Shown: piece after piece, positions 28,082-37,165 of the stretch
Numbering within the stretch: position 1 is the first letter of the stretch
Layout of the letters: every line of letters starts with the position of its first letter
Assembly: GCF_002209565.1 (NCBI RefSeq)
Contig: NZ_NJIH01000006.1
Location: forward strand, 124,001-188,000
Direction: 5' to 3'
Length of the DNA: 64,000 bases
Source of the DNA: Candidimonas nitroreducens
Lineage (GTDB): Bacteria; Pseudomonadota; Gammaproteobacteria; Burkholderiales; Burkholderiaceae_B
Translations under genes and position numbers: made by a program
Notes under the pieces: model-generated
Database searches by the model: none
What the model saw: the letters and a program-made list of their open reading frames with translations, nothing else
What the model was told of the DNA's origin: nothing

Positions 28082-28431
28082 GTCGGGCCTTGGCCTCTGC
28101 CTGGCCTCTGCCTGGCCTCTGCTTGGGCTTGGGCTTGGGCTTGGGCATCAATTATGGCTCAAATTTCTTCTTTATTGTTCTGCATTGCAGAATTTAGTGG
28201 CCGAAATACACCATGCCAGAGGCACAAAAGCCGTGCAGCACGCTGATTTCTCATCTCTTTTCCTAAAATAATCCAATATAAATCAATTGATTAAAACAAA
28301 AACCAGATCATGAGAAAAAAATCAGCCCCCACCACGGAATAACGCAGTACCTTTTTCTTTGTACTGCAAAGCAGAACATAAATTAAAATAGACCCATTCC
28401 ACCTACGCCACTTCTCTTACAGGAACATGCC
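28082..28431. promoter_or_regulatory. Divergent promoter region of the IclR and acyl-CoA dehydrogenase genes
   Basis: The 350-base spacer is G/C-rich repeats near the IclR start and strongly A/T-rich from about 28255 to 28400. That second part includes AAATCAATTGATTAAAAC, which contains a palindromic ATCAATTGAT. TTCTGCATTGCAGAA at 28178-28192 is a 15-base dyad and could be an IclR operator. A TACTGCAAAGCAGAACA segment near 28361-28377 repeats the TGCA/CAGAA theme. No RNA gene is seen. Confidence 0.5.
28090..28146. repeat. Two adjacent short tandem repeats (11-mer x3, 6-mer x4)
   Basis: Three copies of an 11-base unit (TTGGCCTCTGC at 28090, then CTGGCCTCTGC at 28101 and 28112) run straight into four perfect copies of TTGGGC (28123-28146). 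The block lies 9-65 bases upstream of the IclR ATG, outside both annotated genes. Confidence 0.9.
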
Positions 28432-29586
28432 ATGATCCGCGATCCCGAAACCCAGACCCTGCTGGAAGACAGCGTACGACGCTTCGTGCGCGAGGCCCTC
28501 GTGCCGCTGGAAGAGCAAGTAGCCGAAACCGATCAGATCCCGCAGGAAATCGTGCAGCAGATGAAAGAGCTGGGCCTGTTCGGCCTGTCGCTGCCCGAAG
28601 AATACGGCGGCCTGGGCATCACCATGGAAGAAGAGGTGCGCCTGGCCATGGAACTCGGCCAGACCTCGCCCGCCTTCCGCTCGCTGATAGGCACCAACAA
28701 CGGCATCGGTTCGCAAGGCATCGTCATCGACGGCACGTCCGAGCAAAAGCAGCAATACCTGCCGCGCCTGGCCGCGGGCGAACTGATCGGCTCCTTCGCA
28801 CTGACCGAGCCCGAGGCCGGCTCGGACGCCGGGTCGCTCAAGACCACGGCCGACAAAGACGGCGACTTCTACGTGCTGAACGGCACCAAGCGCTTCATCA
28901 CCAATGCGCCGCACGCCGGCATCTTCACCGTCATGGCGCGCACCTCGCGCGAACTCAAGGGCGCCTCGGCCATTTCCGCCTTCATCGTCGAAGCCGGCAC
29001 GCCCGGCCTGTCGCTGGGCAAGATCGACAAGAAGATGGGCCAGAAAGGCGCCCATACCTGCGACGTGATCTTCGAGAACTGCCGGGTGCCCGCCGCCAAC
29101 CTCATCGGCGGCAAGGAAGGCGTAGGCTTCAAGACCGCCATGAAGGTCTTGGACAAAGGCCGGCTGCACATCGCCGCCGTGGCCACCGGCGCGGCCAAGC
29201 GCATGCTGCGCGACGCCGTCGCCTATGCCAGCCAGCGCAGGCAGTTCGGCCGCGCCATCGCCGAATTCCAGCTGGTGCAAGGCATGCTGGCCGACAGCCG
29301 CGCCGAGATCTACGCCGCCGAGTGCATGGTGCTGGACGCCGCACGGCGCCGCGACGCGGGCGAGAATGTGTCCGAGCTGGCCTCTTGCGCCAAATACTTC
29401 GCCACCGAAATGTGCTGCCGCGTGGCGGATCGCGCCGTACAAGTGCACGGCGGCGCCGGCTACATCTCGGAATACGGCATCGAACGCTTCTACCGTGACG
29501 TGCGCCTGTTCCGCCTATACGAAGGCACCTCGCAGATCCAGCAAATCATCATCGCCAAGCACCTGCTGAAGGAACAGGGCAACTAA
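28432..29586 (+). CDS. Acyl-CoA dehydrogenase
   Basis: A standard 384-residue acyl-CoA dehydrogenase. FALTEPEAGSDAGS carries the FAD/substrate loop. The catalytic base is E364 in RLYEGTSQIQQ, the short/medium-chain position, and HGGAGYISEYGIERFYRD is intact. AGGA lies before the ATG. Unlike the enzyme at 15483, this one keeps the canonical C-terminal glutamate, so the two are not recent duplicates. It is divergent from an IclR regulator and has a hairpin downstream. Confidence 0.92.
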   Translation: MIRDPETQTLLEDSVRRFVREALVPLEEQVAETDQIPQEIVQQMKELGLFGLSLPEEYGGLGITMEEEVRLAMELGQTSPAFRSLIGTNNGIGSQGIVIDGTSEQKQQYLPRLAAGELIGSFALTEPEAGSDAGSLKTTADKDGDFYVLNGTKRFITNAPHAGIFTVMARTSRELKGASAISAFIVEAGTPGLSLGKIDKKMGQKGAHTCDVIFENCRVPAANLIGGKEGVGFKTAMKVLDKGRLHIAAVATGAAKRMLRDAVAYASQRRQFGRAIAEFQLVQGMLADSRAEIYAAECMVLDAARRRDAGENVSELASCAKYFATEMCCRVADRAVQVHGGAGYISEYGIERFYRDVRLFRLYEGTSQIQQIIIAKHLLKEQGN

Positions 29587-29646
29587 CACGAAGCGGGGCC
29601 AAGGGGCCCTTACGCGCGCGGCGGCGAACCACCCGAACGCGGCTAA

Positions 29647-29680
29647 AGCGAAGGCCTGGCCACTGTGCCAGGCCTTCGCT
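29647..29680 (+). terminator. Hairpin after the acyl-CoA dehydrogenase gene
   Basis: A 14-bp perfect stem (AGCGAAGGCCTGGC at 29647-29660, complement at 29667-29680) with a 6-base loop lies 61 bases after the stop. The T-run is missing, so it could also serve mainly as a transcript 3' end or as a barrier between convergent genes. Confidence 0.65.
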
Positions 29681-29742
29681 GCCTGCATCCATCGGGGAGG
29701 ACGCAGCCTTCCGCCGGCCCTCGCCCGTACCGGGCCGGTAGA

Positions 29743-30768
29743 TCAATGCGGCCGGACTCCCGCCAATTCGATCACCTTGCCCCACCGATCCGTGTCGGCC
29801 TTGATTCTCTGCACCATTTCCTGCCGACTCGAACCTACCGCCACCCAATCTTGTTCGGCGAGCTTTTTCTTCGCCTGAGCAGAATGCAGTATTGACTGTA
29901 TGTCTCTGGAAAGACGCTCAGCGACAGCCTGGGGCATAGATTGCGGTGCATATACACCTATCCATAGCTCGGCGCTGAAATCCGGCAATTTGGCGGCCTG
30001 AGCTATTGAAGGAATGCCTGGAGCCACCGGCGATGGCTGCGCGGAGGTCACGCCAAGCACTTTGACTTTGCCCGCTCGAGCTTGTTCGAGCGCCCCCGAC
30101 GGCGCCATGAACGCTGCCTGTATCTGGCCGCTCATGACCGCCATGGTCACTTGATGGAAGCCCTGATAAGGAACATGAGTCATGTGTATGCCGACGTCAC
30201 GGTCGAACAACTCCGTTGTCAGGTGAGATCCAGAGCCCACGCCTACGGAACCATAAGCCAGGGCATCCGGCTTCTGGGCTTTGACATAGCGCAGAAATTC
30301 TCCCAGGGATTTCACCGGCAACTTGGGATCCACGATCAACAGTTGAGGGCTTACGGCGGCGACCGACAAAGGCTGCAAATCTTTGGAAACATCGTAGGGC
30401 AACGAGCGGTACAGCAGCTTGGACGTAGTCAATGGCCCCTGGGCGGTCACACCTATCGTGTAGCCATCCGTAGAACGGGCAACATTCGCCACAGCAATAT
30501 TACCTGCAGCGCCCGACTTATTTTCCACTATAACTGGCTGCCCCAGATCGCGGGACAGCGGTTCGGCAAGCAAGCGTGCCACGAAATCCGGCGAAGTGCC
30601 CGCCGGATACCCCACAATAACCTTGAGCGGGCGAACCGGCCACTGCTCTCCCTCGGAGCCCGCGGCTCGCACACAGGCCGGCTGTAGGCTCAGAGCCCCA
30701 ATTAGAGCAATGCCCAGCGCCACAAATTTCTTACGTGCATTGCTCTGCAATTCAATGTTTATATCCAT
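29743..30768 (-). CDS. Bug-type substrate-binding protein
   Basis: A 341-residue periplasmic receptor with an N-terminal signal (basic ARKKF, hydrophobic GIALIGALSL, cleavage near RAAG at about 37). The family motifs VGYPAGTSPDFVARLLAEP, VIVENKSGAAGNIAV and DGYTIG are present. GGGAG is seven bases before the ATG. It is 24 bases downstream of a TauD-family dioxygenase gene on the same strand, so transport and oxidation of the ligand are probably co-expressed. Confidence 0.9.
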   Translation of the reverse strand: MDINIELQSNARKKFVALGIALIGALSLQPACVRAAGSEGEQWPVRPLKVIVGYPAGTSPDFVARLLAEPLSRDLGQPVIVENKSGAAGNIAVANVARSTDGYTIGVTAQGPLTTSKLLYRSLPYDVSKDLQPLSVAAVSPQLLIVDPKLPVKSLGEFLRYVKAQKPDALAYGSVGVGSGSHLTTELFDRDVGIHMTHVPYQGFHQVTMAVMSGQIQAAFMAPSGALEQARAGKVKVLGVTSAQPSPVAPGIPSIAQAAKLPDFSAELWIGVYAPQSMPQAVAERLSRDIQSILHSAQAKKKLAEQDWVAVGSSRQEMVQRIKADTDRWGKVIELAGVRPH

Positions 30769-30792
30769 GGATGGTCTCCCTTCTCCTTATCA

Positions 30793-31656
30793 TCAATGCG
30801 TCGTGTCAACGTAGGCATAGCCACGGTGCATCAGCCTGTTTCCTCCTACATAATTTGCCGGAGATGCCGAATGCAAGGAAGCACGGTTGTCCCAGAAAAC
30901 CAGATCGCCAACTTGCCATTTATGGCGGTATACGGATTCAGGCCGGGTAGCATGCTCCACCAGCAACCGAGCCAACTCCTGGCTTTCTACCTCGGTATAG
31001 CCACTTATCGTCTTCACTAAAGTGGGGCTGATAAAGTACAGTTGCCGCCCTGTCACGGGATGTGTTTGAACCAGATCATGGACTCGATCCTCCCATTTCG
31101 CCCGATCCGCTGGCGACAAAGGCTTGGCCGCGCCCTGGTTTCTAGCCAACAAATAATCATTGTGTTTGTTGAAGTTGTGTGTCACTTGGCGTCCTGCTAT
31201 GCGCGCTTTGAGATCCGCAGGCAGCGTCTCATAAGCTTTGCTCAAGCTCACAAAGCACGTATCGCCGCCGACTTTCGGCGTCTCGACGCAGTACAGCATT
31301 GTCACCCCATCCAAATGATCGTCACTCGCGGTATCGCTATGCCATAGATCCCCATAGCGATCGAGAAAAGCGGCTGGTGTACCGTCCGGATTCTTCACAT
31401 TGCCAACCCGACCAATCTCGGGCACTCCCGCCACGTGAAATTCCTTACGTTGGGATATTTTCGGAGTGCCAAAACTACGCACGAAAACAGCTTGCTGAAT
31501 CGGCGTCAGACTTTGGCCGCGAATGACTACGACCGAGTAACGGTAATAAGCCTCCACCAACGCCTTGAAATCCTGCTCGGGTAAAGCACGACTCAGGTCA
31601 CAGCCTGAAATCTGCACCCCCACGTCAGGATGCAACGATTCGAATGAAATGGGCAT
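30793..31656 (-). CDS. TauD/TfdA family Fe(II)/2-oxoglutarate dioxygenase
   Basis: A 287-residue member of the taurine/2,4-D/alkylsulfatase dioxygenases. The iron facial triad is H106-x-D108 (LWHSD) and H262 (WDNRASLH). R278 (MHRGY) should bind 2-oxoglutarate. AAGGAG precedes the ATG. The gene begins the dioxygenase-Bug pair and is divergent from a LysR regulator. Typical reactions hydroxylate next to a sulfonate, sulfate ester or ether, causing cleavage. The substrate here is unknown. Confidence 0.9.
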   Translation of the reverse strand: MPISFESLHPDVGVQISGCDLSRALPEQDFKALVEAYYRYSVVVIRGQSLTPIQQAVFVRSFGTPKISQRKEFHVAGVPEIGRVGNVKNPDGTPAAFLDRYGDLWHSDTASDDHLDGVTMLYCVETPKVGGDTCFVSLSKAYETLPADLKARIAGRQVTHNFNKHNDYLLARNQGAAKPLSPADRAKWEDRVHDLVQTHPVTGRQLYFISPTLVKTISGYTEVESQELARLLVEHATRPESVYRHKWQVGDLVFWDNRASLHSASPANYVGGNRLMHRGYAYVDTTH

Positions 31657-31708
31657 GCATGGCTCCTTTGAATGACCGTGGAAGCGAGTTTAATTTGCCT
31701 ATTTTTAA

Positions 31709-31736
31709 ATGTTAATCTACCAATTAGAGTTAACAT
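31709..31736. promoter_or_regulatory. Palindromic operator-like site between TauD and LysR genes
   Basis: ATGTTAA (31709-31715) and TTAACAT (31730-31736) form a perfect 7-bp inverted repeat around a 14-base centre in the A/T-rich divergent spacer. The size and T-N-A ends suit a LysR recognition box. It lies 35 bases before the LysR start and 53 bases before the TauD start. Confidence 0.6.
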
Positions 31737-31770
31737 CTTTCTCTAAAACAGAATAATTGAGGCGCTATAA

Positions 31771-32673
31771 GTGGATACGATTACAAACTTCCGCACTTTC
31801 ATCGAGGTAGCCCAGGCCGGGGGGTTCTCGCGCGCCGCACGCAAATTGGGCCTGGCAACCTCCGTCATCACTAAACGAGTAGAGCAACTCGAATGGCAGA
31901 CCCGCTGCAAGCTGTTCGAGCGCAGCACAAGAAAACTCGCCCTTACCGAGCACGGGCACCGCTTGCTACCCGTTGCCCAGCGCATCGTCCACGACGTCGA
32001 CGATGCGCTGATCAACGCACGCGGGCATGCTCAAGCACTGCAGGGCCTCATCCGCATCAAGGTGCCCACGTCTCTGACGATCGTTTGCATGGGCGACATC
32101 CTCAGCCAGTTTCAGGAAGATCATCCGAACGTTGACATGGACATCGTAGTAATCGACCGGCCAGTCAACCCGGTTCAGGAAGGCTTCGACATTGCAGTCG
32201 GAATGATGCCGGCGTCCTACGACGGCGTTTTTGAATGCGGACTGTGCCCATTGCCGCGTGTTGTGGTGGCTGCACCGGATTACATCCGCTTGCACGGCAG
32301 GCCACTACATCCGACGGACTTGACCAAGCACCGATTGTTGAACTTCCAGCCCACAGGCCCCGTATGGACTTTCTCGGGAAAGAATGGGCCCATCGCGGTC
32401 GGTATCAACCCACACCTAAGCACCAACGACGGCCACGTACTGCTCAAGGCGGCCATAAAAAGCGGCGGCATCGCGCTTTTGTCTTCTTATATCGTCAGCG
32501 CCGCTCTGCGTAAGGGTCAGCTTGTCGAACTCCTCGACGACTTTCCCATTCCTCAATACTGGATCAGAGCATTAGTTCCCGAAAGCCGCTTGCACCTTGG
32601 CAGAGTGCAGGCATTACTCTCATACTTGCGTGACGCATTCTCGCCAACAACGCCCTGGGACATAGCCGCCTGA
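31771..32673 (+). CDS. LysR family transcriptional regulator
   Basis: The 300-residue protein starts at GTG with GAGG eight bases upstream. The winged HTH (about 1-60) reads TFIEVAQAGGFSRAARKLGLATSVITKRVEQLE, followed by LTEHGHRLLPVAQRI and a periplasmic-binding-like effector domain. It is divergent from the TauD-Bug pair, the standard layout for a LysR gene activating its neighbour. Confidence 0.9.
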   Translation: MDTITNFRTFIEVAQAGGFSRAARKLGLATSVITKRVEQLEWQTRCKLFERSTRKLALTEHGHRLLPVAQRIVHDVDDALINARGHAQALQGLIRIKVPTSLTIVCMGDILSQFQEDHPNVDMDIVVIDRPVNPVQEGFDIAVGMMPASYDGVFECGLCPLPRVVVAAPDYIRLHGRPLHPTDLTKHRLLNFQPTGPVWTFSGKNGPIAVGINPHLSTNDGHVLLKAAIKSGGIALLSSYIVSAALRKGQLVELLDDFPIPQYWIRALVPESRLHLGRVQALLSYLRDAFSPTTPWDIAA

Positions 32674-32795
32674 GCCAGCACCGGCGCCCTCGACAAAGGG
32701 CTGCACGACGGCATCATGCAGCCATCGGCCCAAGGCCCTCACCCAGCTGTGGAAGTGTCTGTTCCGTCGAATTTCAGGAACTGACTACACATATT

Positions 32796-33779
32796 TCAAT
32801 TTGCCTTGCGCAGATTGTTTTCCTTGATGACCCGGCCCCATACTTCGGTGTCCGAATCTATGCGCTTCTGCAAGGCTGCGGCCCCTTCGAATGATGTGTA
32901 AGCACCCACGGCCTTGAGCCGGCTTATGACTTTCGGATCCTTCAACACTTCTTGAAGGGTGCCCTGCAGGCGGGACAAGGCCTCGGGAGGCAGCCCTCTT
33001 GGCGCGACCAACCCGCCCCAGGAAGCAGTTTTCGCGCTTTCGGCACCCTGCTGCGCCAAGGACTTGACCTGGGGCAGTTGATCGTAGCCGTCGATCGTCA
33101 CCGCGATGGCGTTCAAAGCACCCGACTTTACCTGGGGCAGCACGGCCACGGAATCCAACAGCGCCAGAGGCACCTGGCCGGCCACGACTGCCGTGACCGC
33201 GGGCGCACTGCCCTGGTAGCCAATATGCGTTCCGCGCAGGCCCAGCTCTTTCAAGATCAGCGCCAGGGTCAAGTGGCCGATACTGCCGGTGGCAGGCGAA
33301 GTGTAGTTAAGATCCTTCCCGCGGCCGAAGGACGCCAGAGATTTCAGGTCGGTAACGCCCGGCATGGCATGCGAATTGACCACCAGCACCAGGGGAGTCA
33401 GGTAGGCCAGCCCGACCGCCTGTATATTTTTTGTCAGATCATAAGGCGGCGACTTCAGCATCAGCGGCGCCAGCAGGCTCGGCCCTGCCAGGGTACCAAT
33501 CGTATAGCCATCCGGCTTGCTGGACACGATTTGCCGCATGCCTATGCTGCCCGAAGCGCCGGGCTTGTTGACGACCACGAAAGACTGGCCCAGCGCTTGT
33601 TCGAAGGCATGGGCAAGCACACGCGATGCCACATCGGTCGGCCCTCCGGGCGGAAACGGCACCACCCATGTCACCGGACGCTCCGGATATTTCGCATTGG
33701 CCGGGCCAGCCATGAGAGCCAGCAGGCCCGCAGCGACTACGGCAATGAGCTTGCCGCCATGTTTACCAAGCAACTTCAA
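32796..33779 (-). CDS. Bug-type substrate-binding protein (TTG start proposed)
   Basis: The frame opens with ATG at 33815, but a TTG at 33779 sits six bases after a perfect AAGGAG. It gives a textbook signal peptide, MKLLGKHGGKLIAVVAAG to PANA-KYPERP. The longer start would put twelve charged residues in front. From TTG the protein is 327 residues, typical for Bug receptors, with VPFPPGGPTDVASRVLAH, VVVNKPGASGSIG and DGYTIG. It lies downstream of two IclR genes on the same strand. Confidence 0.88.
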   Translation of the reverse strand: MKLLGKHGGKLIAVVAAGLLALMAGPANAKYPERPVTWVVPFPPGGPTDVASRVLAHAFEQALGQSFVVVNKPGASGSIGMRQIVSSKPDGYTIGTLAGPSLLAPLMLKSPPYDLTKNIQAVGLAYLTPLVLVVNSHAMPGVTDLKSLASFGRGKDLNYTSPATGSIGHLTLALILKELGLRGTHIGYQGSAPAVTAVVAGQVPLALLDSVAVLPQVKSGALNAIAVTIDGYDQLPQVKSLAQQGAESAKTASWGGLVAPRGLPPEALSRLQGTLQEVLKDPKVISRLKAVGAYTSFEGAAALQKRIDSDTEVWGRVIKENNLRKAN

Positions 33780-33837
33780 GTTTTTCTCCTTAACGAATCG
33801 GAAAGATTGCTGCAATCATGAGATAAACGACAGGCCC

Positions 33838-34617
33838 TCAACGCCCCAGATATCCATCAAGGCTTTGAACCAAGGCCAGCAACTGAGGCACAACCTCCTG
33901 CCTCCGGTCTTCAAACACGCCATCGCTTGATGGGACGCCGCAATTGAATATGAAAGTCATGGAGTCGATCTGGCGTTCCAGCACCGTGGCAAAGCCGTAA
34001 GAGTCTTTGCGCCACTGCCCCTGATTCGAGCAGCAGCGCGTCTGCTGATACTCGACTTGTGCCGCGGGGAATTGCTGAATGCAAGCCTCGTAGTACGCGG
34101 GATCCCGCACCCGCAGCTGGTTAAGCACGCTCTCGCGCTGGCCGGATGGCGCGTGGCACAGCCAGGCCTTGCCCGCTGCCGTACTCAGCATGGGCATCCA
34201 GGCCCCGATATCCGGATGGGTTTCCAGAAGCTCATTGGCGCGCGAGGTTTCGACATAGACCATGCGGTAGCGATCCCGCACCACGATGGACACCGCACCA
34301 TTGACGCGCTCGGCCAGGTCGCGCATCAGGGGGCGCGCCAATTGCCGCAATTGCATATCCGCCAGCATGGGATAGGCCGTCAGCAGCAGCTTCAGGCCGG
34401 GCCGGTACTTGGGCGAACCCGGCATGCGCCGCAGAAAACCCAGCTCGACCAAGGTATAGGTAAGACGGGCCACGGTGCTGGGAGACAGGCCGGTGCGCTC
34501 GGCAAAGTCTTTATTGCCGAGGAACTTTTCGCCTCGCTGGAAGCAGGCCAGTATTTCGATTCCATTGGCCAGCGTATAGGCATACTGCGGATCGCTGTCT
34601 CTTTGCTGGCCGCTCAT
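33838..34617 (-). CDS. IclR family regulator, second of an overlapping pair
   Basis: A 259-residue protein starting MSGQQ. Its ATG overlaps the stop of the preceding IclR gene as ATGA (34614-34617), so translation is coupled. The HTH reads NKDFAERTGLSPSTVARLTYTLVELG, and the effector domain includes the AWMPMLSTAAGKAWLC segment. An alternative start at 34677 lies within the neighbouring gene. The pair may act as homologous partners or as two sensors of related ligands. Confidence 0.88.
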   Translation of the reverse strand: MSGQQRDSDPQYAYTLANGIEILACFQRGEKFLGNKDFAERTGLSPSTVARLTYTLVELGFLRRMPGSPKYRPGLKLLLTAYPMLADMQLRQLARPLMRDLAERVNGAVSIVVRDRYRMVYVETSRANELLETHPDIGAWMPMLSTAAGKAWLCHAPSGQRESVLNQLRVRDPAYYEACIQQFPAAQVEYQQTRCCSNQGQWRKDSYGFATVLERQIDSMTFIFNCGVPSSDGVFEDRRQEVVPQLLALVQSLDGYLGR

Positions 34618-35513
34618 GACGCCGCCTTGCCCCGAGCCGCCGCGGCACGGCGCCCTCGTTTCGCCAAGCCCGAGCACTCGGCCGCCAATGCGCAGCGCAC
34701 TTTCTGGATCATGTCTAGCAGCCTGGCGCCATACAGATCGCCCACCGAGCGGCCGCGCAGCAAAGAGGTCTTCACGCCGCAGTTGAAAACAAACAGATCG
34801 CCCTCGACCAGTTCCTGCATGGGAGCCGCAACCGCGTGGACATCGGGATACCAGTCGCCGCAGGACACGCTATAGCCGCGCTCGCCGAAATCCCGGCAAG
34901 CCTGCTGCAGGGCTTCCTTCAGGAAGGGATACTGTTCCGGGTAGCTTTTTTGTGTCGCCTGCAGCGCGGCATTGCGCGCCTCCTGGCCGGCCTGCGCGTA
35001 CCAGGCGCGCCCCATCGCCGTCATGGCCACCGGCAGAAACGCCCCGATCTCCGGCCGAAACGCCCGCAAATCATGGCTGCGGATCGTTTCCACATACACC
35101 ATGCAGCCCGACTCATACAGCCCCATGGAGACCGTCCCCTTGCTTTCCCGGGCAAGCGCCTGCATGAAAGGCCGGGCAAGCTGGCGCAGGCTCAGGCTGG
35201 ACAGCAATGGATACGCCAGCGCCAGCACTCCCGCGCCCAGGCGATATTGCCTGGTTCTGGGATCATGAATCAACAAGCCCTGCTGGGCGAGCGTGAATGT
35301 CAATCGGGAAATCGTGGCCTTGGACAGGCCCGTGAGCTCTACCAGATCCTTATTGGTCAAGGCGGGCGACAGCATGCGAAAACATTGCAGTAATTCCAGC
35401 CCGTGCGCCAAGGTGGTCGCAAACGCCGGATTGCGCACAGCCTGCGCGGCAGGCAGGTCTGCCGCGCAGGCCTGCTTATCGTTCAATAAATCGGCATGTC
35501 GTTGCGTATTCAT
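34614..35513 (-). CDS. IclR family regulator, first of an overlapping pair
   Basis: The 299-residue protein has an HTH (LTNKDLVELTGLSKATISRLTFTLAQQGLL) about 50-80 residues in. Its effector domain includes GAFLPVAMTAMGRAWYAQ. It is clearly paralogous to the next gene and to the protein at 27248, sharing the LARPFMQ/LARPLMR motif after the HTH. The C-terminal tail (KRGRRAAAARGKAAS) is basic and unusual. It is divergent from the CaiB gene at 35833, a likely target. Confidence 0.88.
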   Translation of the reverse strand: MNTQRHADLLNDKQACAADLPAAQAVRNPAFATTLAHGLELLQCFRMLSPALTNKDLVELTGLSKATISRLTFTLAQQGLLIHDPRTRQYRLGAGVLALAYPLLSSLSLRQLARPFMQALARESKGTVSMGLYESGCMVYVETIRSHDLRAFRPEIGAFLPVAMTAMGRAWYAQAGQEARNAALQATQKSYPEQYPFLKEALQQACRDFGERGYSVSCGDWYPDVHAVAAPMQELVEGDLFVFNCGVKTSLLRGRSVGDLYGARLLDMIQKVRCALAAECSGLAKRGRRAAAARGKAAS

Positions 35514-35832
35514 CGGGCATCATCGGCGGCGTCTGGATCGATCCGGATACGAGGCTATCAGGACAGCAGTATACGGAAGAAGGCCTCATAAAAATTCAAC
35601 ATATCAAAACCTAAGTAATGAGATACTGAATTTTTGATACTCTCGCAGCCTGAAGACCGGCAACAGTTTTCGCTTGCCCACGCCCTGGATGCAGCATCGG
35701 GACAAGCCCGCGGAACAAAGAATGAATCAAGACATCGACACCCTTCGAATCCACCAGCCGAACGTCGACCGGCTGACGCAAAAGGCCTCCGGCCATCAAG
35801 TAGCCCGCTGAACCAACCAGACACAGATAATC
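35514..35832. promoter_or_regulatory. Divergent spacer with nested inverted repeats
   Basis: AAAATTCA (35591-35598) is inverted against TGAATTTT (35627-35634). A second pair, TATCAAAA (35602-35609) and TTTTGATA (35632-35639), is interlaced with it in the only A/T-rich part of this 319-base spacer between the IclR pair and the CaiB gene. This is a good candidate for binding by one or both IclR proteins. No gene is seen. Confidence 0.5.
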
Positions 35833-37035
35833 ATGCAAAACCTCCCTCTCGCGGGCGTCCGCATCCTGGACATGGCCACGGTGCTGGCCGCCCCGTTTTC
35901 AGCAACACTGTGCGCCGACATGGGCGCAGACGTCGTCAAGCTGGAGCTGCCCGACGGTAACGATACCCTGCGCACACTCGCACCGGTGCACGAAGAACAC
36001 GCAATCTTCTGGAAAACCGCCAATCGCGGCAAGAAAGGCATATCGCTGGACGTACGGCAAGCCGAAGGCTGCAAGCTATTTCTGGAGCTGATCCAAGGCT
36101 TCGACGTCCTGGTGGAAAATTTCCGTACCGGCACGCTCGATCGCTGGGGGCTGGACATCGCCACCCTGCATCGGCACAATCCGCGTCTCATTGTGCTGCG
36201 CGTGACAGGCTACGGCCAGACGGGCCCGCTGGCGCGCAAGCCCGGCTTCGCCCGCATCTTCGAAGCCATGAGCGGTTTTGCCCATCTGATCGGCGAAACC
36301 GATGGCCCGCCACAACACATGAACTATCCGCTGGGCGATGTGATGACAGGGGTATTCGGCGCCTTCGCCATCACCACCGCACTGATAGGCCGCAATTCGA
36401 AACCCGTCGAGGAACAACGCGGCACAGAGATCGACCTTTCAGCCACCGAGGCCATGCTGCGCCTGCTGGACGCCCTGCCCGCGGAATACGCACTGTCCGG
36501 AATCCCGCGCAACCGCGCGGGCTCGAGGGCGACCTACACGGCACCTTCAAATGTATATAAGACGTCCGACGGCATCTGGGTTACCGTCGTAAGCTCCGGC
36601 AATGCTATCTTCAAACGCCTGACCAGCGCGATGCAGATGCCCGAACTGGCAACCGACCCGCGCTTTTCCAATAACCTTCAGCGCATGGCCAACCTGGAGG
36701 TGCTGGACGGCATCATTACAGACTGGTGCGGTGCGCAAACGCTGCAGCAGCTTGCCGAACGGCTCGACAGCATGGACGTTCCCTACACCAAGGTTTACTC
36801 CATTGCCGATGTAATGGAAGACGCGCATCTGCAGGAGCGCCAAGCTATTATCGAACTGCAGGATCCCGTGCTGGGCCCTCTTCCAGCCCCGGCGCCGGTG
36901 CCCAGGTTCGCCGGCCAGAAAACCCCGACTCCCACCGTCGGCCCGAGCACGGGCCAGCATAATAGCGAAATCTTCGGCAAACTGGGCCTGACGGACGGCG
37001 AGATGCAATCGCTGAAATCGCGCGGCGTCATATAG
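35833..37035 (+). CDS. CaiB/BaiF family CoA-transferase
   Basis: The 400-residue family III CoA-transferase has catalytic D169 (MNYPLGDVMTG) and the usual VRILDMATVLAAPFSA opening. The ribosome-binding site is weak. It is followed 130 bases later by an enoyl-CoA hydratase-like gene on the same strand. Together with the IclR pair and Bug receptor across the divergent promoter, this forms a small uptake-and-activation unit for an unidentified acid. Confidence 0.9.
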   Translation: MQNLPLAGVRILDMATVLAAPFSATLCADMGADVVKLELPDGNDTLRTLAPVHEEHAIFWKTANRGKKGISLDVRQAEGCKLFLELIQGFDVLVENFRTGTLDRWGLDIATLHRHNPRLIVLRVTGYGQTGPLARKPGFARIFEAMSGFAHLIGETDGPPQHMNYPLGDVMTGVFGAFAITTALIGRNSKPVEEQRGTEIDLSATEAMLRLLDALPAEYALSGIPRNRAGSRATYTAPSNVYKTSDGIWVTVVSSGNAIFKRLTSAMQMPELATDPRFSNNLQRMANLEVLDGIITDWCGAQTLQQLAERLDSMDVPYTKVYSIADVMEDAHLQERQAIIELQDPVLGPLPAPAPVPRFAGQKTPTPTVGPSTGQHNSEIFGKLGLTDGEMQSLKSRGVI

Positions 37036-37165
37036 GCAGATCGCTTCAAGCGGGCGACGGCGGCAAGCGCCGCGCCCATCTTCCGCTCGAGACCAAAGAT
37101 TCGTCTCACGCACCCGCCGGGCTGCAGCCCCCTATCCGTTATTTCTTTTGCACACAGGCTAGATC

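Noticed and set aside
28090-28146. Possible CRISPR-like array
   Set aside because: The 11-base and 6-base units are contiguous with no spacers, so this is a simple tandem repeat. No cas genes are present anywhere in the window.
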